In this document: positions 35,161 to 46,402 of the stretch, in pieces
Layout of the letters: each line of letters begins with the position of its first letter
Position numbering within the stretch: position 1 is the first letter of the stretch
Assembly: GCA_026018925.1 (NCBI GenBank)
Contig: JAKSZU010000518.1
Coordinates: 26,343-90,342 of the forward strand
Reading direction: 5' to 3'
DNA from: Tupaia tana
Lineage: Eukaryota > Chordata > Mammalia > Scandentia > Tupaiidae
Length of the DNA stretch: 64,000 nt
The notes under the pieces: model-generated
Told to the model about the DNA's origin: nothing
Seen by the model: the letters and a program-made list of their open reading frames with translations, nothing else
The model's database searches: none
Made by a program: the position numbers and the translations under genes

Positions 35161-38100
35161 TGGGGTGGGGGTCAGAGGTGACCCTCCCTCAGTGTCCCTT
35201 GCTGGCCAGAGGCTTGCAGGTGACGCTATTGCCTGCTGGCAGTCCAGGAAGTTCTGGGGGGAGAAGGAGGGCTAGGTGTTAAAAAGAGAATGCAGGGGGG
35301 TCAAGGGAAAAGAAAAGAGAAAAAAAAAAAAAAAACCCGCCTTAAGGCGATCCTGGCTACCTACCTAGAAGGTGGAGTCTGGGGCCTGGGGGTCTGGAAG
35401 TGGGGTGGGGGTCAGAGGTGACCCTCCCTCAGTGTCCCTTGCTGGCCAGAGGCTTGCAGGTGACGCTATTGCCTGCTGGCAGTCCAGGAAGGTCTGGGGG
35501 GAGAAGGAGGGCTAGGTTTTAAAAAGAGAATGCAGGGGGGTCAAGGGAAAAGAAAAGAGAAAAAAAAAAAAAACCTGCCTTAAGGCGATCCTGGCTACCT
35601 ACCTAGAAGGTGGAGTCTGGGGCCTGGGGGTCTGGAAGTGGGGTGGGGGTCAGAGGTGACCCTCCCTCAGTGTCCCTTGCTGGCCAGAGGCTTGCAGGTG
35701 ACGCTATTGCCTGCTGGCAGTCCAGGAAGTTCTGGGGGGAGAAGGAGGGCTAGGTGTTAAAAAGAGAATGCAGGGGGGTCAAGGGAAAAGAAAAGAGAAA
35801 AAAAAAAAAAAAAACCTGCCTTAAGGCGATCCTGGCTACCTACCTAGAAGGTGGAGTCTGGGGCCTGGGGGTCTGGAAGTGGGGTGGGGGTCAGAGGTGA
35901 CCCTCCCTCAGTGTCCCTTGCTGGCCAGAGACTTGCAGGTGACGCTATTGCCTGCTGGCAGTCCAGGAAGGTCTGGGGGGAGAAGGAGGGCTAGGTGTTA
36001 AAAAGAGAATGCAGGGGGGTCAAGGGAAAAGAAAAGAGAAAAAAAAAAAAAAAACCTGCCATAAGTCGATCCTGGCTACCTACCTAGAAGGTGGAGTCTG
36101 GGGCCTGGGGGTCTGGAAGTGGGGTGGGGGTCAGAGGTGACCCTCCCTCAGTGTCCCTTGCTGGCCAGAGACTTGCAGGACACGCTATTGCCTGCTGGCA
36201 GTCCAGGAAGGTCTGGGGGGAGAAGGACGGCAAGGTGTTAAAAAGAGAATGCAGGGGGGTCAAGGGAAAAGAAAAGAGAAAAAAAAAATAAACCCGCCTT
36301 AAGGCGATCCTGGCTACCTACCTAGAAGGTGGAGTCTGGGGCCTGGGGGTCTGGAAGTGGGGTGGGGGTCAGAGGTGACCCTCGCTCAGTGTCCTTGCTG
36401 GCCAGAGGCTTGCAGGTGACGCTATTGCCTGCTGGCAGTCCAGGAAGGTCTGGGGGGAGAAGGAGGGCTAGGTGTTAAAAAGAGAATGCAGGGGGGTCAA
36501 GGGAAAAGAAAAGAGAAAAAAAAAAAAAACCCGCCTTAAGGCGATCCTGGCTACCTACCAAGAAGGTGGAGTCTGGGTCCTGGGGATCTGGAAGTGGGGT
36601 GGGGGTCAGAGGTGACCCTCCCTCAGTGTCCCTTGCTGGCCAGAGACTTGCAGGACACGCTATTGCCTGCTGGCAGTCCAGGAAGTTCTGGGGGGAGAAG
36701 GAGGGCTAGGTGTTAAAAAGAGAATGCAGGGGGGTCAAGGGAAAAGACAAGAGAAAAAAAAAAAAAAAACCGCCTTAAGGCGATCCTGGCTACCTACCTA
36801 GAAGGTGGAGTCTGGGGCCTGGGGGTCTGGAAGTGGGGTGGGGGTCAGAGGTGACCCTCCCTCAGTGTCACTTGCTGGCCAGAGGCTTGCAGGTGACGCT
36901 ATTGCCTGCTGGCAGTCCAGGAAGTTCTGGGGGGAGAAGGAGGGCTAGGTGTTAAAAAGAGAATGCAGGGGGGTCAAGGGAAAGGAAAAGAGAAAAAAAA
37001 AAAAACCCGCCTTATGGCGATCCTGGCTACCTACCTAGAAGGTGGAGTCTGGGGCTTGGGGGTCTGGAAGTGGGGTGGGGGTCAGAGGTGACCCTCCCTC
37101 AGTGTCCCTTGCTGGCCAGAGGCTTGCAGGTGACGCTATTGCCTGCTGGCAGTCCAGGAAGGTCTGGGGGGAGAAGGAGGGCTAGGTGTTAAAAAGAGAA
37201 TGCAGGGGGGTCAAGGGAAAAGAAAAGAGAAAAAAAAAACAAAACCCGCCTTGAGGCGATCATGGCTACATACCTAGATGGTGGAGTCTGGGGCCTGGGG
37301 GTCTGGATGTGGGGTGGGGGTCAGAGGTGACCCTCCCTCAGTGTCCCTTGCTGGCCAGAGGCTTGCAGGTGACGCTATTGCCTGCTGGCAGTCCAGGAAG
37401 GTCTGGGGGGAGAAGGAGGGCTAGGTGTTAAAAAGAGAATGCAGGGGGGTCAAGGGAAAAGAAAAGAGAAAAAAAAAAAAACCTGCCTTAAGGTGATCCT
37501 GGCTACCTACCTAGAAGGTGGAGTCTGGGGCCTGGGGGTCTGGAAGTGGGGTGGGGGTCAGAGGTGACCCTCCCTCAGTGTCCCTTGCTGGCCAGAGGCT
37601 TGCAGGTGACGCTATTGCCTGCTGGCAGTCCAGGAAGGTCTGGGGGGAGAAGGAGGGCTATGTGTTAAAAAGAGAATGCAGGGGGGTCAAGGGAAAAGAA
37701 AAGAGAAAAAAAAAAAAACCTGCCTTAAGGCGATCCTGGCTACCTACCTAGAAGGTAGAGTCTGGGGCCTGGGGGTCTGGAAGTGGGGTGGGTGTCAGAG
37801 GTGACCCTCCCTCAGTGTCCCTTGCTGGCCAGAGACTTGCAGGACACGCTATTGCCTGCTGGCAGTCCAGGAAGTTCTGGGGGGAGAAGGAGGGCTAGGT
37901 GTTAAAAAGAGAATGCAGGGGGGTCAAGGGAAAAGAAAATAGAAAAAAAAAAATAAACCCGCCTTAAGGCGATCCTGGCTACCTACCTAGAAGGTGGAGT
38001 CTGGGGCCTGGGGGTCTGGAAGTGGGGTGGGGGTCAGAGGTGACCCTCCCTCAGTGTCCCTTGCTGGCCAGAGGCTTGCAGGTGACGCTATTGCCTGCTG

Positions 38101-38600
38101 GCAGTCCAGGAAGTTCTGGGGGGAGAAGGAGGGCTAGGTGTTAAAAAGAGAATGCAGGGGGGTCAAGGGAAAAGAAAAGAGAAAAAAAAAAAAAAAACCC
38201 GCCTTAAGGCGATCCTGGCTACCTACCTAAAAGGTGGAGTCTGGGGCCTGGGGGTCTGGAAGTGGGGTGGGGGTCAGAGGTGAACCTCCCTCAGTGTCCC
38301 TTGCTGGCCAGAGGCTTGCAGGTGACGCTATTGCCTGCTGGCAGTCCAGGAAGGTCTGGGGGGAGAAGGAGGGCTAGGTGTTAAAAAGAGAATGCAGGGG
38401 GGTCAAGGGAAAAGAAAAGAGAAAAAAAAAAAAAACCCGCCATAAGGCGATCCTGGCTACCTACTTAGAAGGTGGAGTCTGGGGCCTGGGGGTCTGGAAG
38501 TGGGGTGGGGGTCAGAGGTGACCCTCCCTCAGTGTCCCTTGCTGGCCAGAGGCTTGCAGGTGACGCTATTGCCTACTGGCCGTCCAGGAAGGTCTGGGGG
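35161..38600. repeat. Array segment of weakly structured units
   Basis: About 14 units without a clear higher-order partner. Notable changes: gctaggttttaaaa (35,510), a class-recombinant unit gagacttgcaggtgac (35,928), gaaggacggcaagg (36,224), ccctcgctcagtgtccttgc with small deletions (near 36,382), and a heavily altered unit at 37,247-37,320 (cttgaggcgatcatggctacataccta, gatggtgg, ggatgtggggtg). The first ctatgtgttaaaa unit is at 37,660. No genes. Confidence 0.75.
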
Positions 38601-41600
38601 GAGAAGGAGGGCTAGGTTTTAAAAAGAGAATGCAGGGGGGTCAAGGGAAAAGAAAATAGAGAGAAAAAAAAAAAAAAAACCCTCCTTAAGGCGATCCTGG
38701 CTACCTACCTAGAAGGTGGAGTCTGGGGCCTGGGGGTCTGGAAGTGGCGTGGGGGTCAGAGGTGACCCTCCCTCAGTGTCCCTTGCTGGCCAGAGGCTTG
38801 CAGGTGACGCTATTGCCTGCTGGCAGTCCAGGAAGGTCTGGGGGGAGAAGGAGGGCTATGTGTTAAAAAGAGAATGCAGGGGGGTCAAGGGAAAAGAAAA
38901 GAGAAAAAAAAAAAAAAAAAAAACCCGCCTTAAGGCGATCCTGGCTACCTACCTAGAAGGTGGAGTCTGGGGCCTGGGGGTCTGGAAGTGGGGTGGGGGT
39001 CAGAGGTGACCCTCCCTCAGTGTCCCTTGCTGGCCAGAGGCTTGCAGGTGACGCTATTGCCTGCTGGCAGTCCAGGAAGGTCTGGGGGGAGAAGGAGGGC
39101 TAGGTGTTAAAAAGAGAATGCAGGGGGGTCAAGGGAAAAGAAAAGAGAAAAAAAAAAAAAAAACCCGCCTTAAGGCGATCCTGGCTACCTACCTAGAAGG
39201 TGGAGTCTGGGGCCTGGGGGTCTGGAAGTGGGGTGGGGGTCAGAGGTGACCCTCCCTCAGTGTCCCTTGCTGGCCAGAGGCTTGCAGGTGACGCTATTGC
39301 CTGCTGGCAGTCCAGGAAGGTCTGGGGGGAGAAGGAGGGCTAGGTGTTAAAAAGAGAATGCAGGGGGGTCAAGGGAAAAGAAAAGAGAAAAAAAAAAAAA
39401 AACCCGCCTTAAGGCGATCCTGGCTACCTACCTAGAAGGTGGAGTCTGGGGCCTGGGGGTCTGGAAGTGGGGTGGGGGTCAGAGGTGACCCTCCCTCAGT
39501 GTCCCTTGCTGGCCAGAGGCTTGCAGGTGACGCTATTGCCTGCTGGCAGTCCAGGAAGGTCTGGGGGGAGAAGGAGGGCTAGGTGTTAAAAAGAGAATGC
39601 AGGGGGGTCAAGGGAAAAGAAAAGAGAAAAAAAAAAAAAAAAAGCCTGCCTTAAGGCGATCCTGGCTACCTACCTAGAAGGTGGAGTCTGGGGCCTGGGG
39701 GTCTGGAAGTGGGGTGGGGGTCAGAGGTGACCCTCCCTCAGTGTCCCTTGCTGGCCAGAGACTTGCAGGACACGCTATTGCCTGCTGGCAGTCCAGGAAG
39801 GTCTGGGGGGAGAAGGAGGGCTAGGTGTTAAAAAGAGAATGCAGGGGGGTCAAGGGAAAAGAAAAGAGAAAAAAAAAAAAAAAACCCGCCTTAAGGCGAT
39901 CCTGGCTACCTACCTAGAAGGTGGAGTCTGGGGCCTGGGGGTCTGGAAGTGGGGTGGGGGTCAGAGGTGACCCTCCCTCAGTGTCCCTTGCTGGCCAGAG
40001 GCTTGCAGGTGACGCTATTGCCTGCTGGCAGTCCAGGAAGGTCTGGGGGGAGAAGGAGGGCTAGGTGTTAAAAAGAGAATGCAGGGGGGTCAAGGGAAAA
40101 GAAAAGAGAAAAAAAAAAAAACCCGCCTTAAGGCGATCCTGGCTACCTACCTAAAAGGTGGAGTCTGGGGCCTGGGGGTCTGGAAGTGGGGTGGGGGTCA
40201 GAGGTGACCCTCCCTCAGTGTCCCTTGCTGGCCAGAGGCTTGCAGGTGACGCTATTGCCTGCTGGCAGTCCAGGAAGGTCTGGGGGGAGAAGGAGGGCTA
40301 GGTGTTAAAAAGAGAATGCAGGGGGGTCAAGGGAAAAGAAAAGAGAAAAAAAAAAAAAACCTGCCTTAAGGCGATCCTGGCTACCTACCTAGAAGGTGGA
40401 GTCTGGGGCCTGGGGGTCTGGAAGTGGGGTGGGGGTCAGAGGTGACCCTCCCTCAGTGTCCCTTGCTGGCCAGAGACTTGCAGGACACGCTATTGCCTGC
40501 TGGCAGTCCCGGAAGGTCTGGGGGGAGAAGGAGGGCTAGGTGCTAAAAAGAGAATGCAGGGGGGTCAAGGGAAAAGAAAAGAGAAAAAAAAAAAAAACCC
40601 GCCTTAAGGCGATCCTGGCTACCTACCTAGAAGGTGGAGTCTGGGGCCTGGGGGTCTGGAAGTGGGGTGGGGGTCAGAGGTGACCCTCCCTCAGTGTCCC
40701 TTGCTGGCCAGAGGCTTGCAGGTGACGCTATTGCCTGCTGGCAGTCCAGGAAGTTCTGGGGGAGAAGGAGGGCTAGGTGTTAAAAAGAGAATGCAGGGGG
40801 GTCAAGGGAAAAGAAAAGAGAAAAAAAAAAAAAAAACCCGCCTTAAGGCGATCCTGGCTACCTACCTAAAAGATGGAGTCTGGGGCCTGGGGGTCTGGAA
40901 GTGGGGTGGGGTTCAGAGGTGACCCTCCCTCAGTGTCCCTTGCTGTCCAGAGACTTGCAGGACACGCTATAGCCTGCTGGCAGTCCAGGAAGTTCTGGGG
41001 GGAGAAGGAGGGCTAGGTGTTAAAAAGAGAATGCAGGGGGGTCAAGGGAAAAGAAAAGAGAAAAAAAAAAAAAAAAACCCTCCTTAAGGCGATCCTGGCT
41101 ACCTACCTAGAAGGTGGAGTCTGGGGCCTGGGGGTCTGGAAGTGGCGTGGGGGTCAGAGGTGACCCTCCCTCAGTGTCCTTTGCTGGCCAGAGTCTTGCA
41201 GGTGACGCTATTGCCTGCTGGCAGTCCAGGAAGGTCTGGGGGGAGAAGGAGGGCTATGTGTTAAAAAGAGAATGCAGGGGGGTCAAGGGAAAAGAAAAGA
41301 GAAAAAAAAAAAAAAACCCGCCTTAAGGCGATCCTGGCTACCTACCTAGAAGGTGGAGTCTGGGGCCTGGGGGTCTGGAAGTGGGGTGGGGGTCAGAGGT
41401 GACCCTCCCTCAGTGTCCCTTGCTGGCCAGAGGCTTGCAGGTGACGCTATTGCCTGCTGGCAGTCCAGGAAGGTCTGGGGGGAGAAGGAGGGCTAGGTGT
41501 TAAAAAGAGAATGCAGGGGGGTCAAGGGAAAAGAAAAGAGAAAAAAAAAAAAACCCGCCTTAAGGCGATCCTGGCTACCTACCTAGAAGGTGGAGTCTGG

Positions 41601-42675
41601 GGCCTGGGGGTCTGGAAGTGGGGTGGGGGTCAGAGGTGACCCTCCCTCAGTGTCCCTTGCTGGCCAGAGGCTTGCAGGTGACGCTATTGCCTGCTGGCAG
41701 TCCAGGAAGGTCTGGGGGGAGAAGGAGGGCTAGGTGTTAAAAAGAGAATGCAGGGGGGTCAAGGGAAAAGAAAAGAGAAAAAAAAAAAAAAAACCCGCCT
41801 TAAGGCGATCCTGGCTACCTACCTAGAAGGTGGAGTCTGGGGCCTGGGGGTCTGGAAGTGGGGTGGGGGTCAGAGGTGACCCTCCCTCAGTGTCCCTTGC
41901 TGGCCAGAGGCTTGCAGGTGACGCTATTGCCTGCTGGCAGTCCAGGAAGGTCTGGGGGGAGAAGGAGGGCTAGGTGTTAAAAAGAGAATGCAGGGGGGTC
42001 AAGGGAAAAGAAAAGAGAAAAAAAAAAAAAAAACCTGCCTTAAGGCGATCCTGGCTACCTACCTAGAAGGTGGAGTCTGGGGCCTGGGGGTCTGGAAGTG
42101 GGTGGGGGTCAGAGGTGACCCTCCCTCAGTGTCCCTTGCTGGCCAGAGACTTGCAGGACACGCTATTGCCTGCTGGCAGTCCAGGAAGGTCTGGGGGGAG
42201 GAGGGCTAGGTGTTAAAAAGAGAATGCAGGGGGGTCAAGGGAAAAGAAAAGAGAAAAAAAAAAAAAAACCCGCCTTAAGGCGATCCTGGCTACCTACCTA
42301 AAAGGTGGAGTCTGGGGCCTGGGGGTCTGGAAGTGGGGTGGGGGTCAGAGGTGAACCTCCCTCAGTGTCCCTTGCTGGCCAGAGGCTTGCAGGTGACGCT
42401 ATTGCCTGCTGGCAGTCCAGGAAGGTCTGGGGGGAGAAGGAGGGCTATGTGTTAAAAAGAGAATGCAGGGGGGTCAAGGGAAAAGAAAAGAGAAAAAAAA
42501 AAAAAAAAAAAACCCGCCTTAAGGCGATCCTGGCTACCTACCTAGAAGGTGGAGTCTGGGGCCTGGGGGTCTGGAAGTGGGGTGGGGGTCAGAGGTGACC
42601 CTCCCTCAGTGTCCCTTGCTGGCCAGAGGCTTGCAGGTGACGCTATTGCCTGCTGGCAGTCCAGGAAGGTCTGGG
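38600..42675. repeat. 17-unit higher-order block (about 4.08 kb), copy 1
   Basis: Ordered markers recur 4,072-4,079 bp downstream: gctaggttttaaaa (38,611), gaaaatagaga (38,651), gtggcgtgg (38,744), ctatgtgtt (38,857), agcctgccttaag (39,643), cagtcccggaagg (40,507), cctaaaagatggag (40,866), gggtggggttcag (40,905), tgctgtccagag (40,942), gctatagcc (40,969), ccctccttaagg (41,079), cctttgctgg (41,178) and ctatgtgtt (41,255). The right-hand part of the block is less well matched. Confidence 0.85.
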
Positions 42676-45600
42676 GGGAGAAGGAGGGCTAGGTTTTAAA
42701 AAGAGAATGAAGGGGGGTCAAGGGAAAAGAAAATAGAGAAAAAAAAAAAAAAACCCTCCTTAAGGCGATCCTGGCTACCTACCTAGAAGGTGGAGTCTGG
42801 GGCCTGGGGGTCTGGAAGTGGCGTGGGGGTCAGAGGTGACCCTCCCTCAGTGTCCCTTGCTGGCCAGAGGCTTGCAGGTGACGCTATTGCCTGCTGGCAG
42901 TCCAGGAAGGTCTGGGGGGGAGAAGGAGGGCTATGTGTTAAAAAGAGAATGCAGGGGGGTCAAGGGAAAAGAAAAGAGAAAAAAAAAAAAAAAAAAACCC
43001 GCCTTAAGGCGATCCTGGCTACCTACCTAGAAGGTGGAGTCTGGGGCCTGGGGGTCTGGAAGTGGGGTGGGGGTCAGAGGTGACCCTCCCTCAGTGTCCC
43101 TTGCTGGCCAGAGGCTTGCAGGTGACGCTATTGCCTGCTGGCAGTCCAGGAAGGTCTGGGGGGAGAAGGAGGGCTAGGTGTTAAAAAGAGAATGAAGGGG
43201 GGTCAAGGGAAAAGAAAAGAGAAAAAAAAAAAAAAAACCCGCCTTAAGGCGATCCTGGCTACCTACCTAGAAGGTGGAGTCTGGGGCCTGGGGGTCTGGA
43301 AGTGGGGTGGGGGGTCAGAGGTGACCCTCCCTCAGTGTCCCTTGCTGGCCAGAGGCTTGCAGGTGACGCTATTGCCTGCTGGCAGTCCAGGAAGGTCTGG
43401 GGGGAGAAGGAGGGCTAGGTGTTAAAAAGAGAATGCAGGGGGGTCAAGGGAAAAGAAAAGAGAAAAAAAAAAAAAAAACCCGCCTTAAGGCGATCCTGGC
43501 TACCTACCTAGAAGGTGGAGTCTGGGGCCTGGGGGTCTGGAAGTGGGGTGGGGGTCAGAGGTGACCCTCCCTCAGTGTCCCTTGCTGGCCAGAGGCTTGC
43601 AGGTGACGCTATTGCCTGCTGGCAGTCCAGGAAGGTCTGGGGGGAGAAGGAGGGCTAGGTGTTAAAAAGAGAATGCAGGGGGGTCAAGGGAAAAGAAAAG
43701 AGAAAAAAAAAAAAAAAGCCTGCCTTAAGGCGATCCTGGCTACCTACCTAGAAGGTGGAGTCTGGGGCCTGGGGGTCTGGAAGTGGGGTGGGGGTCAGAG
43801 GTGACTCTCCCTCAGTGTCCCTTGCTGGCCAGAGACTTGCAGGACACGCTATTGCCTGCTGGCAGTCCAGGAAGGTCTGGGGGGAGAAGGAGGGCTAGGT
43901 GTTAAAAAGAGAATGCAGGGGGGTCAAGGGAAAAGAAAAGAGAAAAAAAAAAAAAAACCCGCCTTAAGGCGATCCTGGCTACCTACCTAGAAGGTGGAGT
44001 CTGGGGCCTGGGGGTCTGGAAGTGGGGTGGGGGTCAGAGGTGACCCTCCCTCAGTGTCCCTTGCTGGCCAGAGGCTTGCAGGTGACGCTATTGTCTGCTG
44101 GCAGTCCAGGAAGGTCTGGGGGGAGAAGGAGGGCTAGGTGTTAAAAAGAGAATGCAGGGGGGTCAAGGGAAAAGAAAAGAGAAAAAAAAAAAAACCCGCC
44201 TTAAGGCGATCCTGGCTACCTACCTAAAAGGTGGAGTCTGGGGCCTGGGGGTCTGGAAGTGGGGGTGGGGGTCAGAGGTGACCCTCCCTCAGTGTCCCTT
44301 GCTGGCCAGAGGCTTGCAGGTGACGCTATTGCCTGCTGGCAGTCCAGGAAGGTCTGGGGGGAGAAGGAGGGCTAGGTGTTAAAAAGAGAATGCAGGGGGG
44401 TCAAGGGAAAAGAAAAGAGAAAAAAAAAAAAAACCTGCCTTAAGGCGATCCTGGCTACCTACCTAGAAGGTGGAGTCTGGGGCCTGGGGGTCTGGAAGTG
44501 GGGTGGGGGTCAGAGGTGACCCTCCCTCAGTGTCCCTTGCTGGCCAGAGACTTGCAGGACACGCTATTGCCTGCTGGCAGTCCCGGAAGGTCTGGGGGGA
44601 GAAGGAGGGCTAGGTGTTAAAAAGAGAATGCAGGGGGGTCAAGGGAAAAGAAAAGAGAAAAAAAAAAAAAACCCGCCTTAAGGCGATCCTGGCTACCTAC
44701 CTAGAAGGTGGAGTCTGGGCCTGGGGGTCTGGAAGTGGGGTGGGGGTCAGAGGTGACCCTCCCTCAGTGTCCCTTGCTGGCCAGAGGCTTGCAGGTGACG
44801 CTATTGCCTGCTGGCAGTCCAGGAAGTTCTGGGGGAGAAGGAGGGCTAGGTGTTAAAAAGAGAATGCAGGGGGGTCAAGGGAAAAGAAAAGAGAAAAAAA
44901 AAAAAAAAACCCGCCTTAAGGCGATCCTGGCTACCTACCTAAAAGATGGAGTCTGGGGCCTGGGGGTCTGGAAGTGGGGTGGGGTTCAGAGGTGACCCTC
45001 CCTCAGTGTCCCTTGCTGTCCAGAGACTTGCAGGACACGCTATAGCCTGCTGGCAGTCCAGGAAGTTCTGGGGGGAGAAGGAGGGCTAGGTGTTAAAAAG
45101 AGAATGCAGGGGGGTCAAGGAAAAGAAAAGAGAAAAAAAAAAAAAAAAACCCTCCTTAAGGCGATCCTGGCTACCTACCTAGAAGGTGGAGTCCGGGGCC
45201 TGGGGGTCTGGAAGTGGCGTGGGGGTCAGAGGTGACCCTCCCTCAGTGTCCTTTGCTGGCCAGAGGCTTGCAGGTGACGCTATTGCCTGCTGGCAGTCCA
45301 GGAAGGTCTGGGGGGAGAAGGAGGGCTATGTGTTAAAAAGAGAATGCAGGGGGGTCAAGGGAAAAGAAAAGAGAAAAAAAAAAAAAACCCGCCTTAAGGC
45401 GATCCTGGCTACCTACCTAGAAGGTGGAGTCTGGGGCCTGGGGGTCTGGAAGTGGGGTGGGGGTCAGAGGTGACCCTCCCTCAGTGTCCCTTGCTGGCCA
45501 GAGGCTTGCAGGTGACGCTATTGCCTGCTGGCAGTCCAGGAAGGTCTGGGGGGAGAAGGAGGGCTAGGTGTTAAAAAGAGAATGCAGGGGGGTCAAGGGA

Positions 45601-46402
45601 AAAGAAAAGAGAAAAAAAAAAAAACCCGCCTTAAGGCGATCCTGGCTACCTACCTAGAAGGTGGAGTCTGGGGCCTGGGGGACTGGAAGTGGGGTGGGGG
45701 TCAGAGGTGACCCTCCCTCAGTGTCCCTTGCTGGCCAGAGGCTTGCAGGACACGCTATTGCCTGCTGGCAGTCCAGGAAGGTCTGGGGGGAGAAGGAGGG
45801 CTAGGTGTTAAAAAGAGAATGCAGGGGGGTCAAGGGAAAAGAAAGAGAAAAAAAAAAAAAAACCCCTTAAGGCGATCCTGGCTACCTACCTAAAAGGTGG
45901 AGTCTGGGGCCTGGGGGTCTGGAAGTGGGGTGGGGGTCAGAGGTGACCCTCCCTCAGTGTCCCTTGCTGGCCAGAGGCTTGCAGGTGACGCTATTGCCTG
46001 CTGGCAGTCCAGGAAGGTCTGGGGGGAGAAGGAGGGCTAGGTGTTAAAAAGAGAATGCAGGGGGGTCAAGGGAAAAGAAAAGAGAAAAAAAAAAAAAACC
46101 TGCCTTAAGGCGATCCTGGCTACCTACCTAGAAGGTGGAGTCTGGGGCCTGGGGGTCTGGAAGTGGGGTGGGGGTCAGAGGTGACCCTCCCTCAGTGTCC
46201 CTTGCTGGCCAGAATCTTGCAGGACACGCTATTGCCTGCTGGCAGTCCAGGAAGGTCTGGGGGGAGAAGGAGGGCTAGGTGTTAAAAAGAGAATGCAGGG
46301 GGGTCAAGGGAAAAGAAAAGAGAAAAAAAAAAAAAAAACCCGCCTTAAGGCGATCCTGGCTACCTACCTAGAAGGTGGAGTCTGGGGCCTGGGGGTCTGG
46401 AA
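42676..46402. repeat. 17-unit higher-order block, copy 2
   Basis: Copy of 38,600-42,675: gctaggttttaaaa (42,690), gaaaatagag (42,731), gtggcgtgg (42,820), ctatgtgtt (42,931), agcctgccttaag (43,718), cagtcccggaagg (44,581), cctaaaagatggag (44,938), tgctgtccagag (45,014), ccctccttaagg (45,150), ctatgtgtt (45,327). Private features: gaatgaagggg (42,706 and 43,190), extra or missing G at 43,309-43,316, 44,260 and 44,716, and a shortened unit at 45,840-45,880 (gaaagagaaaa, ccccttaagg with cgcc lost). Confidence 0.83.
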
